Shown piece after piece: positions 8,710 to 17,187 of a DNA stretch of 64,000 nucleotides. Every line of letters begins with the position of its first letter. Within the stretch, counting starts at the first letter, position 1. Source of the stretch: Lysobacteraceae bacterium P (GTDB taxonomy: Bacteria; Pseudomonadota; Gammaproteobacteria; Xanthomonadales; Xanthomonadaceae); the NCBI GenBank assembly GCA_005503055.1, contig SCOX01000006.1, positions 62,001 through 126,000 on the forward strand, in the 5' to 3' direction. The notes under the pieces were generated by a model. The model did no database searches. It was not told the origin of the DNA and saw only the letters and a list, made by a program, of their open reading frames with translations. A program made the translations under genes and the position numbers.

Positions 8710-9474
8710 ATGAACGCCCATCGCTTCGCCTTTGCCTGCATCGCCGCGCTGGCGCTCGCCGCTTGCGCGACGACGCGACTGCCCGAGCGCAATCCGCTCG
8801 CGCAATGGCGGCCGTCGCCCAATCACAATCCGCGCGGCGCGGTCGCCATCGTGGTGCACCAGACGGAAATGGAAAGCGCGCAGGCGGCGTTGGTCACGTT
8901 GCAGACGCGCAACTCCACCGGCCGCGTGAGCGCGCATTACCTCATCGGCGACGATGGCGTGCTGTACCAGCTCGTCGACGAAAGCGAACGCGCCTGGCAT
9001 GCCGGCTCCTCGCGCTGGGGCGGCGTGGCCGATCTCAACTCGGCCACGATCGGCATCGAACTGGACAACGACGGCGTCGAGCCCTTCAGCGATGCGCAGA
9101 TCGCCACGCTGCTGCGTTTGCTCGACGACATCACCTCGCGCCTGGATATTCCACGCCGTCTGGTGATCGGCCACGGCGACATCGCGCCGACGCGCAAGCG
9201 CGATCCCAGCGCGCTGTTCCCGTGGCAGCGCCTGGCGGAGGCGGGTTTCGGAATGTGGCCGCGCGCGAATCCGGCGCCGGCGCCGGTGGGCTTCGACCCG
9301 TGGGTGGCGATGCGCCTGATCGGTTACGACCTGCGGGATCCCGAGGCGGCGCTGCGTGCTTTCCATCGCCATTACCGCGGCAATGAAGAATCGCAATGGC
9401 TGCCGGGCGATGCGGAGATCCTGCACGACCTGCAAACTCAGTTGATGGAGCTGCCGGCGTCGCCCACGCCGTGA
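8710..9474 (+). CDS. N-acetylmuramoyl-L-alanine amidase, AmiD-like lipoprotein
   Basis: This enzyme cleaves the amide bond between muramic acid and the stem peptide. It is 254 residues long with a lipoprotein signal (lipobox LAAC) and an Amidase_2 domain over about residues 40-190. Zinc ligands are the histidines in VVHQTEM and GHGDIAPTRKRDPS; ERAWHAG and GIELDND are further family motifs. About 65 C-terminal residues extend past the domain. It is probably anchored to the outer membrane and active in murein recycling. The ATG at 8710 gives the canonical signal peptide. It converges on the permease with a four-base gap. Confidence 0.88.
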   Translation: MNAHRFAFACIAALALAACATTRLPERNPLAQWRPSPNHNPRGAVAIVVHQTEMESAQAALVTLQTRNSTGRVSAHYLIGDDGVLYQLVDESERAWHAGSSRWGGVADLNSATIGIELDNDGVEPFSDAQIATLLRLLDDITSRLDIPRRLVIGHGDIAPTRKRDPSALFPWQRLAEAGFGMWPRANPAPAPVGFDPWVAMRLIGYDLRDPEAALRAFHRHYRGNEESQWLPGDAEILHDLQTQLMELPASPTP

Positions 9475-9478
9475 CGCT

Positions 9479-10759
9479 TCAACGCCGGTAGCGGTAGACC
9501 ACCGCGCCGATCAGCAGCGCGATCCCCGCCGCGATGAGGTTCGCCGGCTGCGCGCTGGCGAGCAGCGCCAGGCTCAGCGCGATCGCCGCCAGCGGAATCA
9601 GCGGGCCGCCAGGCAATCGCAGCGCGCCGTCGCGGTCGCCATGGCGATGGCGCAGCACCAGCACCGAACCCGCGGTGCCAACGTACGTGCACAGGCGCGA
9701 GACCACGGACAGCAGCGCCAGTTGCACGAACGATCCCGACAGCGCAAGCGCGAGCGAAATCGCGCCGATCAGCACGATCGCCGTCACCGGGGTGCGGAAG
9801 CGTGGATGGATCGCGCCGAGCCAGCGTGGCCCGTAGCCGTCCTGCGACAGCGCCAGCAGGTAGCGCGGGGCCATCAGCACCGTGTTGCTGCTGGTGCCGA
9901 GGATCGAGATGCTCGCACCGACCGTCATCAGCAACGCCAGCGTCTCTCCGCTGAAGCGCGAGGCCGCTTCCGCCAGCGGCGTCGACGACTGCGCCAGTCC
10001 GGGCAACGTGCCAAGCGCGACCCACTGCACGCTCACGTAGACCAGCGTGACGGTGGCGATCATCGTCAGCAGCGCGAACGGCACATCGCGACGCGGGTTG
10101 CGGTACTCGCCGGCGGCGGCGGGCAGGTTCTCGAAACCGGCGTAGGCGAACAGCAACAGCAACGCCGCTTCGGCGAGCGGCTTGGGCGACAGCGGCACGC
10201 CTGCCGGCGCGGCAAGCGAAGCGTCCACGTGGAAGACGCCGATCGCCACGAACAAGGCCAACGGCACCAGCTTGCCGATGGCGAGCAGCACGCCCGCATT
10301 CGCCGCCGCGCGCACACCGACGATGTTGATCGCGACCAGCAGGCCGAGCGATCCGGCGACGATCGACACGCGCGTCCATCCAGTGTCGGCCGCCGGCCAG
10401 AAGTGGGTGACGGCTTCGGCCAGTCCGTTGGCCAGGGCCGCCGCGGTGGCGACGCGCGTGAGCAGCAGCATCCAACCGACCTCGAAACCCACGAACGGAC
10501 CGAACGCCTCGCGCGCATACAGGTAACCGCCACCGGGCCCATCGAAATAGCTGGCCGCCTGCGCGTAACACAGCACCAGCAGGCTCACCGCGATGCCGGC
10601 CAGCAGCACCGCCCAAAGGCTCAGCGGTCCGAGCAGCGCCGCGGCGGCGGCGGGCAACAGGTAGATGCCGCTGCCGATGACGTCGTTGATCGACAGCCCG
10701 ACGATCTGCCATCGACTGACGGCGCGCAGCGTGCCGGGCGGTGTGTCTGACGGGTTCAA
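9479..10759 (-). CDS. APC-superfamily amino acid permease
   Basis: A 426-residue inner-membrane permease with about 12 hydrophobic segments. The N-terminal GLSINDVIGSGIYLLP contains the GSG unwound-helix motif of APC transporters, and FAYAGFENLPAAAGEYRNPRR is the typical helix 6 and loop. The start codon is TTG at 10759, since no in-frame ATG precedes the first membrane helix. Substrate not predictable; no catabolic gene is adjacent. Confidence 0.82.
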   Translation of the reverse strand: MNPSDTPPGTLRAVSRWQIVGLSINDVIGSGIYLLPAAAAALLGPLSLWAVLLAGIAVSLLVLCYAQAASYFDGPGGGYLYAREAFGPFVGFEVGWMLLLTRVATAAALANGLAEAVTHFWPAADTGWTRVSIVAGSLGLLVAINIVGVRAAANAGVLLAIGKLVPLALFVAIGVFHVDASLAAPAGVPLSPKPLAEAALLLLFAYAGFENLPAAAGEYRNPRRDVPFALLTMIATVTLVYVSVQWVALGTLPGLAQSSTPLAEAASRFSGETLALLMTVGASISILGTSSNTVLMAPRYLLALSQDGYGPRWLGAIHPRFRTPVTAIVLIGAISLALALSGSFVQLALLSVVSRLCTYVGTAGSVLVLRHRHGDRDGALRLPGGPLIPLAAIALSLALLASAQPANLIAAGIALLIGAVVYRYRR

Positions 10760-10850
10760 GGGCGCATTCCCGCGATCGACCAGCGCCGAGAGTGCACGAT
10801 CCGGCGTCGGTGCCGCCAGTCGCGCGTCGCGGTGGGGGCCGCCGAAACGA

Positions 10851-10878
10851 AAGAAAGCCGCCGGTTCGCACCGGCGGC
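10851..10878 (-). terminator. Intrinsic terminator of the beta-barrel gene
   Basis: Arms GCCGCCGG and CCGGCGGC (10857-10864, 10871-10878) with a six-base loop are followed on the minus strand by TTTCTT. It lies about 27 bases after the stop of the outer membrane protein at 10905. Confidence 0.75.
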
Positions 10879-10904
10879 CTTCGTCTTCACGCCATGTGCT
10901 GACC

Positions 10905-11438
10905 TCAGAAGTCGTAACGCACCTGCAGCTGCGCCAGGTCCAGGTCGGTGTCCTCGACCTCGAAGCGGCTGTACTCGCCGCGCAGCGCGACGTGGTCGGT
11001 GAAGCGGTACTGCACGCCCAGACCGTAGGTCGGGTCGGTGCCGTTGTCGTCGGTATTGCCGACGATGGACGGGATTGCCGTGTCCACGTCCCAGCGCTGG
11101 AAGCCGGCCTTGGCGTAAGCGGAAAACTTGTCGGTGATCGGCAACGTACCGACGGCGGTCAGGTAGACGGAACTGGCTTCGAGTTCGGGGCCGGCGCCGC
11201 GCGGCTCGAGCTTGCCGAAATCGGCATAACCGGCCTCAAGGCCGAAGTAGCGGTTGAACTGATAACCGCCGAAAACCGAGAACGCGGTGTCCTCGTCGTC
11301 GTAGGCGCCTTCGTCGACGAAGGACTGACCCACGCCCGCACCGGCGTAGAAACCCTTGTCGGCGGCCTGCGCGCCGAACGCGGCGGCACTGGCGATGACG
11401 GCGACGAGGGCGGTGGACAGCATCTTGTTCTTGCTCAT
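10905..11438 (-). CDS. Outer membrane beta-barrel protein (OmpA-like barrel)
   Basis: This 177-residue protein has a clean signal peptide (cut after GAQA, about residue 25) and a mature part of alternating strands ending in aromatic residue F (LQVRYDF), the usual barrel C-terminus. Motifs such as GFYAGAGVGQSF, GYQFNRYFGLEAGYADFG and ALRGEYSRFEVED fit the eight-stranded OmpA-like transmembrane domain. There is no C-terminal peptidoglycan-binding domain. The ATG at 11438 is the only one in frame directly before a signal peptide. Role probably structural or adhesive; not determinable. Confidence 0.8.
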   Translation of the reverse strand: MSKNKMLSTALVAVIASAAAFGAQAADKGFYAGAGVGQSFVDEGAYDDEDTAFSVFGGYQFNRYFGLEAGYADFGKLEPRGAGPELEASSVYLTAVGTLPITDKFSAYAKAGFQRWDVDTAIPSIVGNTDDNGTDPTYGLGVQYRFTDHVALRGEYSRFEVEDTDLDLAQLQVRYDF

Positions 11439-11788
11439 TGCGAATGGGCTCCAGCATCGGACGCCGCGAAGTCGGGGGAGGGAGCGGCAATCCGTGCGAC
11501 GGGCCCTGGCGGAATGCCTGGACGGCCGTCGCTGCATGAAAGAAATGGGCGTTGCATCGGCAGAACAAAGAGGCGACCTCGGGGACGCTCTATCCCGCAT
11601 CTGGAACTGTCGGCGCCCTTTTGCGCAATCTGGCGGAAAGGTCACGGTCAGCCGATGGCAGCGTCGGTGCGCTCTACGATCGAGCGACGCAGGCGCGCGA
11701 ATCGTGCGCGGCGTGGGGATCCCAACGACACCGCACTCACCGCGCCCCCGATGACGCGCGGCTTCACTTTCGCAATGGAGATATGCAC
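11439..11788. other. Divergent intergenic region, no gene seen
   Basis: This 350-base gap separates the beta-barrel gene and the exported protein at 11789, which are transcribed away from it, so it should hold two promoters. I see no clear -35/-10 pair, no palindrome and no convincing small ORF. Confidence 0.5.
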
Positions 11789-12253
11789 ATGAACACCAAG
11801 GTCCTGCTGCTGACCGTCGCACTCGCCGGCGCCCTCGCGATTCCATTCCACGTGGCGGCCGAGGCCTTCGATGCGAAATCCGTCGTCACCAAGCAGGAGC
11901 GTATCCGCCGCGCGGTGCAAAGCAATTCGGCCGGCTTCAGCGACGTCCCCGCGGAGAAGAAGCAGGAACTGCTGCAGCGTCAGGACGAGTTGCTGGCGCT
12001 GATCGGCAACCGCAGCTATTCGCAGCTGTCCGAGCCCGAGCGCGCGCAGGCGCTTGAGCAAATCGCGTGGATCGACAACGTGGCCACGCAGGCCGCCGAC
12101 GAGCGCATGGTGTGCGAACGCGTGCGCGTCGCCGGCTCGAACCTGATGCAGCGCGTGTGCATGACCGCGCGCGCCCAGCGCGAATCGCAGGAAGCGGCGC
12201 GGAAGATGCTGATGTCCGGCAACCGCACCTCGCCGCGGCCCGACACGCCGTGA
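11789..12253 (+). CDS. Exported hypothetical protein, 154 aa
   Basis: A signal peptide spans about residues 1-23 (VLLLTVALAGALAIPFHVAA). The mature part is helical and charged, with KKQELLQRQDELLALIGNRSY in the middle and a cysteine pair in MVCERVRVAGSNLMQRVCM. An ATG at 11783 is also in frame, but GGAG at 11777-11780 is correctly spaced only for 11789. No family recognised. Confidence 0.6.
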   Translation: MNTKVLLLTVALAGALAIPFHVAAEAFDAKSVVTKQERIRRAVQSNSAGFSDVPAEKKQELLQRQDELLALIGNRSYSQLSEPERAQALEQIAWIDNVATQAADERMVCERVRVAGSNLMQRVCMTARAQRESQEAARKMLMSGNRTSPRPDTP

Positions 12254-12586
12254 CGCCCCGTTTCGTGGCGCGCATCACGCGCTGCCACAGGGCAAGCAGA
12301 AACCATCCGGCAAGGGGTTAAGCGCGCGTGGAGACCGCATTCGCGGTCACACGAAGGTTCATCGGCATGCGCGCACATTGGCCTGGCGATGTTGGCGCGA
12401 GGCTCGAAAGCCCGCGCCGTGTCGCGAGCCCCGCGAGAGGGCGGAAACTTCGGGTGTGTGGCGCGAAAGGCGGCTTCGGCCGCCTTTCGCTTTTGGCGGG
12501 CATGGCCGAATCGAACGCTTTGCATCGGCCGGCGGCAGCCGGCGCGGTTCACGGGGGCGACTTCGCGCATGCGACAATGTCGACAG
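12254..12586 (+). ncRNA. Intergenic region with possible small RNA before fnr
   Basis: This 333-base stretch holds no convincing protein gene. It contains a strong hairpin at 12394-12418 (GGCGCG, bulged A, GGC, six-base loop, then the complement) and, about 45 bases later, a strong intrinsic terminator at 12463-12494. The previous coding sequence ended 210 bases earlier, so the terminator may end a separate transcript starting near 12300-12390. No good promoter was identified; the region could equally be a long 3' UTR. Confidence 0.25.
12463..12494 (+). terminator. Strong intrinsic terminator upstream of fnr
   Basis: Twelve-base perfect arms (GCGAAAGGCGGC and its complement) flank a TTCG tetraloop and are followed by TTTT. 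It isolates fnr from upstream transcription. The arms are also rich enough in A/T at the other end to work weakly on the minus strand. Confidence 0.85.
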
Positions 12587-13351
12587 ATGAACGACACCGC
12601 TCCCCTCGACCTGGCGCGCCTGCGCCGCAGTTGTTCGCAGTGTTCGCTGCAGCAGCTGTGCCTGCCTGCCGGCATCTCCGGGCCCGAGCTGGAGCGTCTG
12701 GACGATATCGTGCGTCGGCGCCGTACCATTGGCCGCGGCGAGCGCTTGTTCCGCATCGGCGATGCATTGTCGTCCGTGTACGTCGCCCGCGATGGCGCGT
12801 TCAAGACGGTGAGCCTGAGCGAAGACGGCGAAGAGCAGGTGCTGGGCTTCCATCTCGCCGGCGAGCTGATCGGCCTGGATGCGCTGGGCGAGGGCGTGCA
12901 CCGCTGCGAAGCGATCGCCCTGGGCGACGCCAACGTATGCGAGGTCCCGTTCGACCAGCTCACCGACATCGCCACGCAGCTGCCGGGCCTGCAACACCAG
13001 TTGCTGCGCGTCATCGGCCACAGCCTCAATCGCGACCACGACCACATGGGAATGCTGGTGCGGCGACAGGCGAACGAGCGCATCGCGCTGTTCCTGCACG
13101 GGCTGACGGAGCGCTTCCGCCAGATCGGCCAGTCGCCCATCGCGTTCAAATTGCCGATGAGCCGCGAGGACGTGGCGCGCTACCTCGGCCTGGCACTGGA
13201 AACGGTGAGTCGCGGCTTCACGCGCCTGCAGGAAGACGCGGTGATCTCGGTGCACGGGCGCCGCGTGGAAATCCTCAACGGCGAAGAGCTGGTGCGGCTC
13301 GCGCACGGCGTCGAAGCCGACCAAACCTCCCGCGCGCGTCGCGCGCGCTGA
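12587..13351 (+). CDS. fnr: FNR-type oxygen-sensing transcriptional regulator
   Basis: This 254-residue Crp/Fnr protein activates or represses genes at low oxygen. It carries N-terminal cysteines C16, C19 and C25 in C-x2-C-x5-C spacing, matching E. coli FNR, plus C118 in NVCEVPF at the position of FNR C122, so it should hold an oxygen-labile [4Fe-4S] cluster. A cyclic-nucleotide-type beta-roll spans about residues 40-130, and the C-terminal HTH has ETVSR, the E-S-R set that reads TTGAT half sites. Matching boxes lie upstream of ccoN, hemN and azurin in this window. A GACAAT at 12572-12577 may be its -10 box. Confidence 0.92.
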   Translation: MNDTAPLDLARLRRSCSQCSLQQLCLPAGISGPELERLDDIVRRRRTIGRGERLFRIGDALSSVYVARDGAFKTVSLSEDGEEQVLGFHLAGELIGLDALGEGVHRCEAIALGDANVCEVPFDQLTDIATQLPGLQHQLLRVIGHSLNRDHDHMGMLVRRQANERIALFLHGLTERFRQIGQSPIAFKLPMSREDVARYLGLALETVSRGFTRLQEDAVISVHGRRVEILNGEELVRLAHGVEADQTSRARRAR

Positions 13352-13387
13352 TCGCTCCGTTCACGACGCGCCAGCCGACGGCTTCGT

Positions 13388-14107
13388 TCAGGCTGAGGGC
13401 GCGACGCATCCGAGCGCGGAAAGGACCGCGTGCAGTTCCGGTACCTGCATCAGCCACGGCGCCGACAGCGTGAGCAATCCCGCCAGCATCACCAGCGCCG
13501 CACCGGCGTTGCGCCATCGCGATTGCAGCCAGCGGCCCAGGCGCGCGCCGCTCCAGGTCAGCGGCAGCATCACCGGGAGCGTGCCCAGACCGAAGGCGGC
13601 CATCGTCAACGCGCCGTCGAGCGCGTTGGCCTGCAGCCACGCGGCCGCGAGCAGCGTCGTGCTCAGGCCGCACGGCAGCCATCCCCACAGGATCGCCAGC
13701 CCGATGCGCTTGGCCCGCGAATCGGCCGGCAGCAGGCGTTGTTGCAGCGGGCGCAACCCGTTCCACATCCGTGCGCCGGGACGACCCAGCGCAGCGAAGC
13801 GCCCGCGACGGTCGAACAATCGCAGCGCGACGACCACCAACACCAGGCCGACGAGCATGCGCAGCGCCGTGGCGAGCCCGTCCAGGCGTGCGACCCCGAC
13901 GATGCCGTGGCCGAGCCCGCCGGCGATCGCACCGGCGATCGCGTAGCCGCCGATGCGACCGAGGTTCGCCTCGATCGCCGGTGCCACGGAGCGTTGCGAC
14001 GTTGCGGAGAAGCCGGTCGCGATGCCGCCGCACATCGCCGCGCAATGCGCGCCGCCCAGCAGGCCGCTGAGCGAGGCCGCGCCGAGCGTGAGCCATTCAA
14101 TCGCCAT
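13388..14107 (-). CDS. TauE/SafE (UreH-like) membrane protein of the cbb3 cluster
   Basis: A 239-residue inner-membrane protein with about six hydrophobic segments. It has the metal-transport-like motif GGAHCAAMCGG near residue 19 and WGWLPCGLS in the second half, a cysteine pattern shared with the CcoI-linked family often annotated sulfite exporter TauE/SafE or cytochrome oxidase biogenesis protein. It is the last gene of the cco assembly run, and its start overlaps the end of ccoS by 11 bases. A role in copper or thiol supply for oxidase assembly is inference. Confidence 0.78.
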   Translation of the reverse strand: MAIEWLTLGAASLSGLLGGAHCAAMCGGIATGFSATSQRSVAPAIEANLGRIGGYAIAGAIAGGLGHGIVGVARLDGLATALRMLVGLVLVVVALRLFDRRGRFAALGRPGARMWNGLRPLQQRLLPADSRAKRIGLAILWGWLPCGLSTTLLAAAWLQANALDGALTMAAFGLGTLPVMLPLTWSGARLGRWLQSRWRNAGAALVMLAGLLTLSAPWLMQVPELHAVLSALGCVAPSA

Positions 14108-14273
14108 GGCGGTCCGCGTCCGTGGGTGAGGGCAGCGGATCCTCGCGCAGGATGTCGATCGCCGGCGTGTCCAGATCGTCGAACTGCCCGCGCCGCACGG
14201 CCCAGACGAACGCGCCGATGGCGATGCCCAGCAACACGAGGCTGATCGGGACGAGCAACAGGAGGATGTTCAT
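14097..14273 (-). CDS. ccoS: cbb3 oxidase assembly protein CcoS
   Basis: A 58-residue protein with one membrane helix (ILLLLVPISLVLLGIAIGAF) followed by the CcoS motif WAVRRGQFDDLDTPAIDIL. CcoS is needed for haem and copper insertion into the catalytic subunit of cbb3 oxidase. It overlaps ccoI by four bases and the TauE/SafE gene by eleven, so the three are probably translated from one message. AGGAGG-like sequence is absent, and coupling probably drives its translation. Confidence 0.88.
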   Translation of the reverse strand: MNILLLLVPISLVLLGIAIGAFVWAVRRGQFDDLDTPAIDILREDPLPSPTDADRHGD

Positions 14274-16681
14274 GCGGACCTCCGGGTGTCGGCTTCGCGC
14301 CGACCCAACCGCAGTGCATTGACGGTCACCAGCAGCGAGGAAGCGGCCATGCCGACGGCGGCGATCCATGGCGTGACGTGACCCGTCGCCGCGAGCGGAA
14401 TGGCGAGCACGTTGTAACCCAGCGCCCACGCCAGGTTCTGCCAGACGATGCGCTGTGTGCGGCGCGCCAGCACGATCGCCTGCGGCACGCGCAGCAGCGA
14501 CGGGCTGGTGACCACGAAATCCGCCGCGCGCTGCGCGAGCGCGGCGCCCTCGGCCATCGCCAGCGAGACGTCGGCGCCGGCGAGCACGGGCGCGTCGTTG
14601 AGACCGTCGCCGACCATCGCCACGACGTCGCCGCGCGCCTGCGCCGCCCGCACCCGCCCAAGTTTCTGTTCGGGCGACTGCCGGGCGTTGACGTCCTCGA
14701 TGCCGACCTGGCGCGCGAATCGCCCGACCGCGTCGGCAGCGTCGCCGCTGCACAGTTCGACGGCCACGCCCACCTCGCGCAGCGCCGCGATGGCGTCGCG
14801 CGCATCGTCGCGCATCGTCTCGCGGACCGTGATGCGCGCGAACGCGCGCGCGCCGTCACCGAGCCAAAGCGCGCCGTCGTCCTCGCGCGCGGCGGCGAAC
14901 TCGGCGCGACCGAGCCGCCAGCGCGTGCCACCGACATCGCCTTCGATGCCCCGGCCGCCGATCGCCCGTACGTTCTGCGCCACCGCGATGCCATCCACGT
15001 GCGCGAACGCCCGTGCAAGCGGGTGCGCGCTGCCGTGTTCGAGCGCGGCGCAGATCGCGAGCGCCTGCTGGGCATCGAGGCCGTCGAACGTGGCGACGCG
15101 GTCCAGCTCCGGGCGGCCGGTGCTGAGCGTGCCGGTCTTGTCGAGCACGACGCGATCGACCCGCGCGAGCGTGGACAGTGCGTCCCCGCGCAGCCCGAGT
15201 ACGCCCATGCGCGCCAGGGCGCCGTGCGCGCTGGTCAGCGCGGTGGGAATGGCGAGCGACAACGCGCAGGGGCAGCTCACCACCAGCAGCGCGAGTGTGA
15301 CTTCGAGCGCGCGCGCAGGTTCGTGCACATGCCACCACGCGAACGTCGCCGCCGCGCACAGCAGCAACGCGACAACGAAGCCGCCGGCCACGCGCTCGGC
15401 CGCGCGGGCCAGGCGCGGGCGTGCGGATTGCGCCTGTTCCACCAGACGAGTGAGCTGCGAAAGACGCGTGTCAGCGCCGGTTCGGGTCACGCGCAGACGC
15501 GCGGACTCCTCGCGACAGATGCTGCCGGCCAGCGCGGCGTCGCCAATCTCGCGACGCACGGGCGTGGATTCGCCCGTGATCAACGCTTCGTCGAAGGACG
15601 ATGCGCGATCGAGCAGGACGCCGTCCGCCGGCACCGCTTCGCCCGCGCAGACCCGCAGCACGTCGCCGATCTCCAGTTCGCCCAGCGGCACCTGCTCGGC
15701 GGAGCCGTCGTCGCGCTCGCGCATGGCCAGCGCAGGGCGCGCCCGCGCCAGTGCATCGACCTGCGCGCTCGCGATGCCGCGCCCGCGTTGTTCGAACATG
15801 CGGGCGACCAGCAGCAACAGCACGAACATCACCGCCGCGTCGTACCAGACATGCACGCCGCCGCGCACCGTCTGCGCGAGGCTGGCGAAATAGGCGAGCA
15901 GGGTCGAACCGGCAATCAGCGTGTCCATGCCCAGGCGGCGCCCGCGCAACTCGCGCAACATGCCTTCCAGGAACGGCCAGCCGGAATAGAACACCACCGG
16001 CGTGGACACCAGGAAGGTGATCCAGCGGAAGAAGTCGCGCGTCGCGGTCGGCATCTGCTGCGCGGTATCGAGATACAGCGCCTCGGCGAACATCATCGCC
16101 TGGATCGCGCCGAGCCCCGCGACGCCGAGCCGGATCAGCCAGCGCCGACGCTCGCGCCGCTGCGCCTGCTCGCGCGCCTCGCCCGTCGCGAGCCACGGCC
16201 GATAGCCCAGCGCGGCCAGTCGCTGCATCAGCGGCGACAGCGCGGTGCGCGCCGGATCCCATGCCACCGTGATGCGGCCCGTCACAGCGTTCGCGCCCGC
16301 GTCCAGCACACCCGGCAAGCGCCGCAACGCGCGGTCGATCAACCACGCGCAGGCCGCGCAGCGCATGGCGTCGGTGAGCACGGTGATTTCGCGACCGCCG
16401 GGCACGATCCGGCTGTGCTCGGCGAGCACGACATCGCGGTCCCAGGTGCCGAAGTCGCCTGCATCGGCCTGCACGCGCCCGCCGGGTGAGGTTCGCAGGC
16501 TGTAGTAGTCGCCCAGCGCGGCGGCGCGTATCCACGATGCGGCGGCCGCGCAGCCGTTGCAGCAGAACGCCTTTCCGTCCGCGCGGATCGCATCCGGCGG
16601 CAGCGACTCGCCGCAGTGCTGGCAACCGCCGAGTTCGGCCGCGCGCGTCTCCTGCAGGGGCAGCGCCGCATCCATCGTCAT
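14270..16681 (-). CDS. ccoI: Copper-translocating P-type ATPase for cbb3 assembly
   Basis: This 803-residue P1B ATPase exports copper needed to mature cbb3 oxidase. The N-terminus has extra cysteine motifs (CQHC at 20-23, then FCCNGC) typical of FixI/CcoI, followed by a heavy-metal-associated domain with CAAC. Core motifs are TGES, the membrane copper site SCPCALSLAIP, the phosphorylation motif DKTGTLSTG and GDGLNDAPVL. Eight membrane segments fit the hydrophobic profile. The ATG at 16681 overlaps the fixH stop (ATGA). Confidence 0.93.
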   Translation of the reverse strand: MTMDAALPLQETRAAELGGCQHCGESLPPDAIRADGKAFCCNGCAAAASWIRAAALGDYYSLRTSPGGRVQADAGDFGTWDRDVVLAEHSRIVPGGREITVLTDAMRCAACAWLIDRALRRLPGVLDAGANAVTGRITVAWDPARTALSPLMQRLAALGYRPWLATGEAREQAQRRERRRWLIRLGVAGLGAIQAMMFAEALYLDTAQQMPTATRDFFRWITFLVSTPVVFYSGWPFLEGMLRELRGRRLGMDTLIAGSTLLAYFASLAQTVRGGVHVWYDAAVMFVLLLLVARMFEQRGRGIASAQVDALARARPALAMRERDDGSAEQVPLGELEIGDVLRVCAGEAVPADGVLLDRASSFDEALITGESTPVRREIGDAALAGSICREESARLRVTRTGADTRLSQLTRLVEQAQSARPRLARAAERVAGGFVVALLLCAAATFAWWHVHEPARALEVTLALLVVSCPCALSLAIPTALTSAHGALARMGVLGLRGDALSTLARVDRVVLDKTGTLSTGRPELDRVATFDGLDAQQALAICAALEHGSAHPLARAFAHVDGIAVAQNVRAIGGRGIEGDVGGTRWRLGRAEFAAAREDDGALWLGDGARAFARITVRETMRDDARDAIAALREVGVAVELCSGDAADAVGRFARQVGIEDVNARQSPEQKLGRVRAAQARGDVVAMVGDGLNDAPVLAGADVSLAMAEGAALAQRAADFVVTSPSLLRVPQAIVLARRTQRIVWQNLAWALGYNVLAIPLAATGHVTPWIAAVGMAASSLLVTVNALRLGRREADTRRSA

Positions 16682-17187
16682 TCGCCGGTGAGCGCCGGCC
16701 CCAGGTGTGCGGCCTGCTGGCCGGCCAGGAGTCGTCCGTGCAAGCGCCATTGCCGGTCCGCCGGCGTGAGCTGCAGCAGCCAGTCGTGGTCCAGCGGGAT
16801 CTGCGCATCGGCGCGCCAGCCCAGTTCGCTGGGCTTGAGTTCGAGCGTGCGGTCCTGCGTGGCCTGGCTGGGATGCGAGAGGGCAATCGTCAGCGACGCG
16901 TCGCGAGGCACCTGGCCGTCGGCGAAACCGCCGTCGACCGGCAGCAGCTCCACGCCCTTGCCGTCGATGCGCAACACGGCGGAGAGCTTCATCTCGCGCG
17001 CGCGTTCGTCCGGACCGAGCTCGGTGGTCTGGATCTGCGCGGTGCGTTGCACGGTGTCGATGACCGCATCGTCGCCGCCGCTGCGCAACGCGATCACGAC
17101 CAGCGAGACGCCGGCGACGATCGCCACGATCGGCAGACCGATCACCAGCCACATCACGAGATTGCGTGGGCGTCCGCGCTGTTGCAT
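16678..17187 (-). CDS. fixH: FixH/CcoH family assembly protein
   Basis: This 169-residue protein has a single N-terminal membrane helix (about residues 10-33) and a periplasmic beta-rich domain. It matches the FixH family by length, topology and place between ccoG and ccoI. CcoH/FixH interacts with CcoN during late assembly. Stop codons of ccoG and fixH overlap the next start on each side (TGATG and ATGA), supporting one tightly coupled operon. Confidence 0.85.
   Translation of the reverse strand: MQQRGRPRNLVMWLVIGLPIVAIVAGVSLVVIALRSGGDDAVIDTVQRTAQIQTTELGPDERAREMKLSAVLRIDGKGVELLPVDGGFADGQVPRDASLTIALSHPSQATQDRTLELKPSELGWRADAQIPLDHDWLLQLTPADRQWRLHGRLLAGQQAAHLGPALTGE

Noticed and set aside
14378-16489. 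Long plus-strand frame of 703 codons opposite ccoI
   Set aside because: ccoI has full P-type ATPase motifs on the minus strand; the plus-strand product is shadow sequence.
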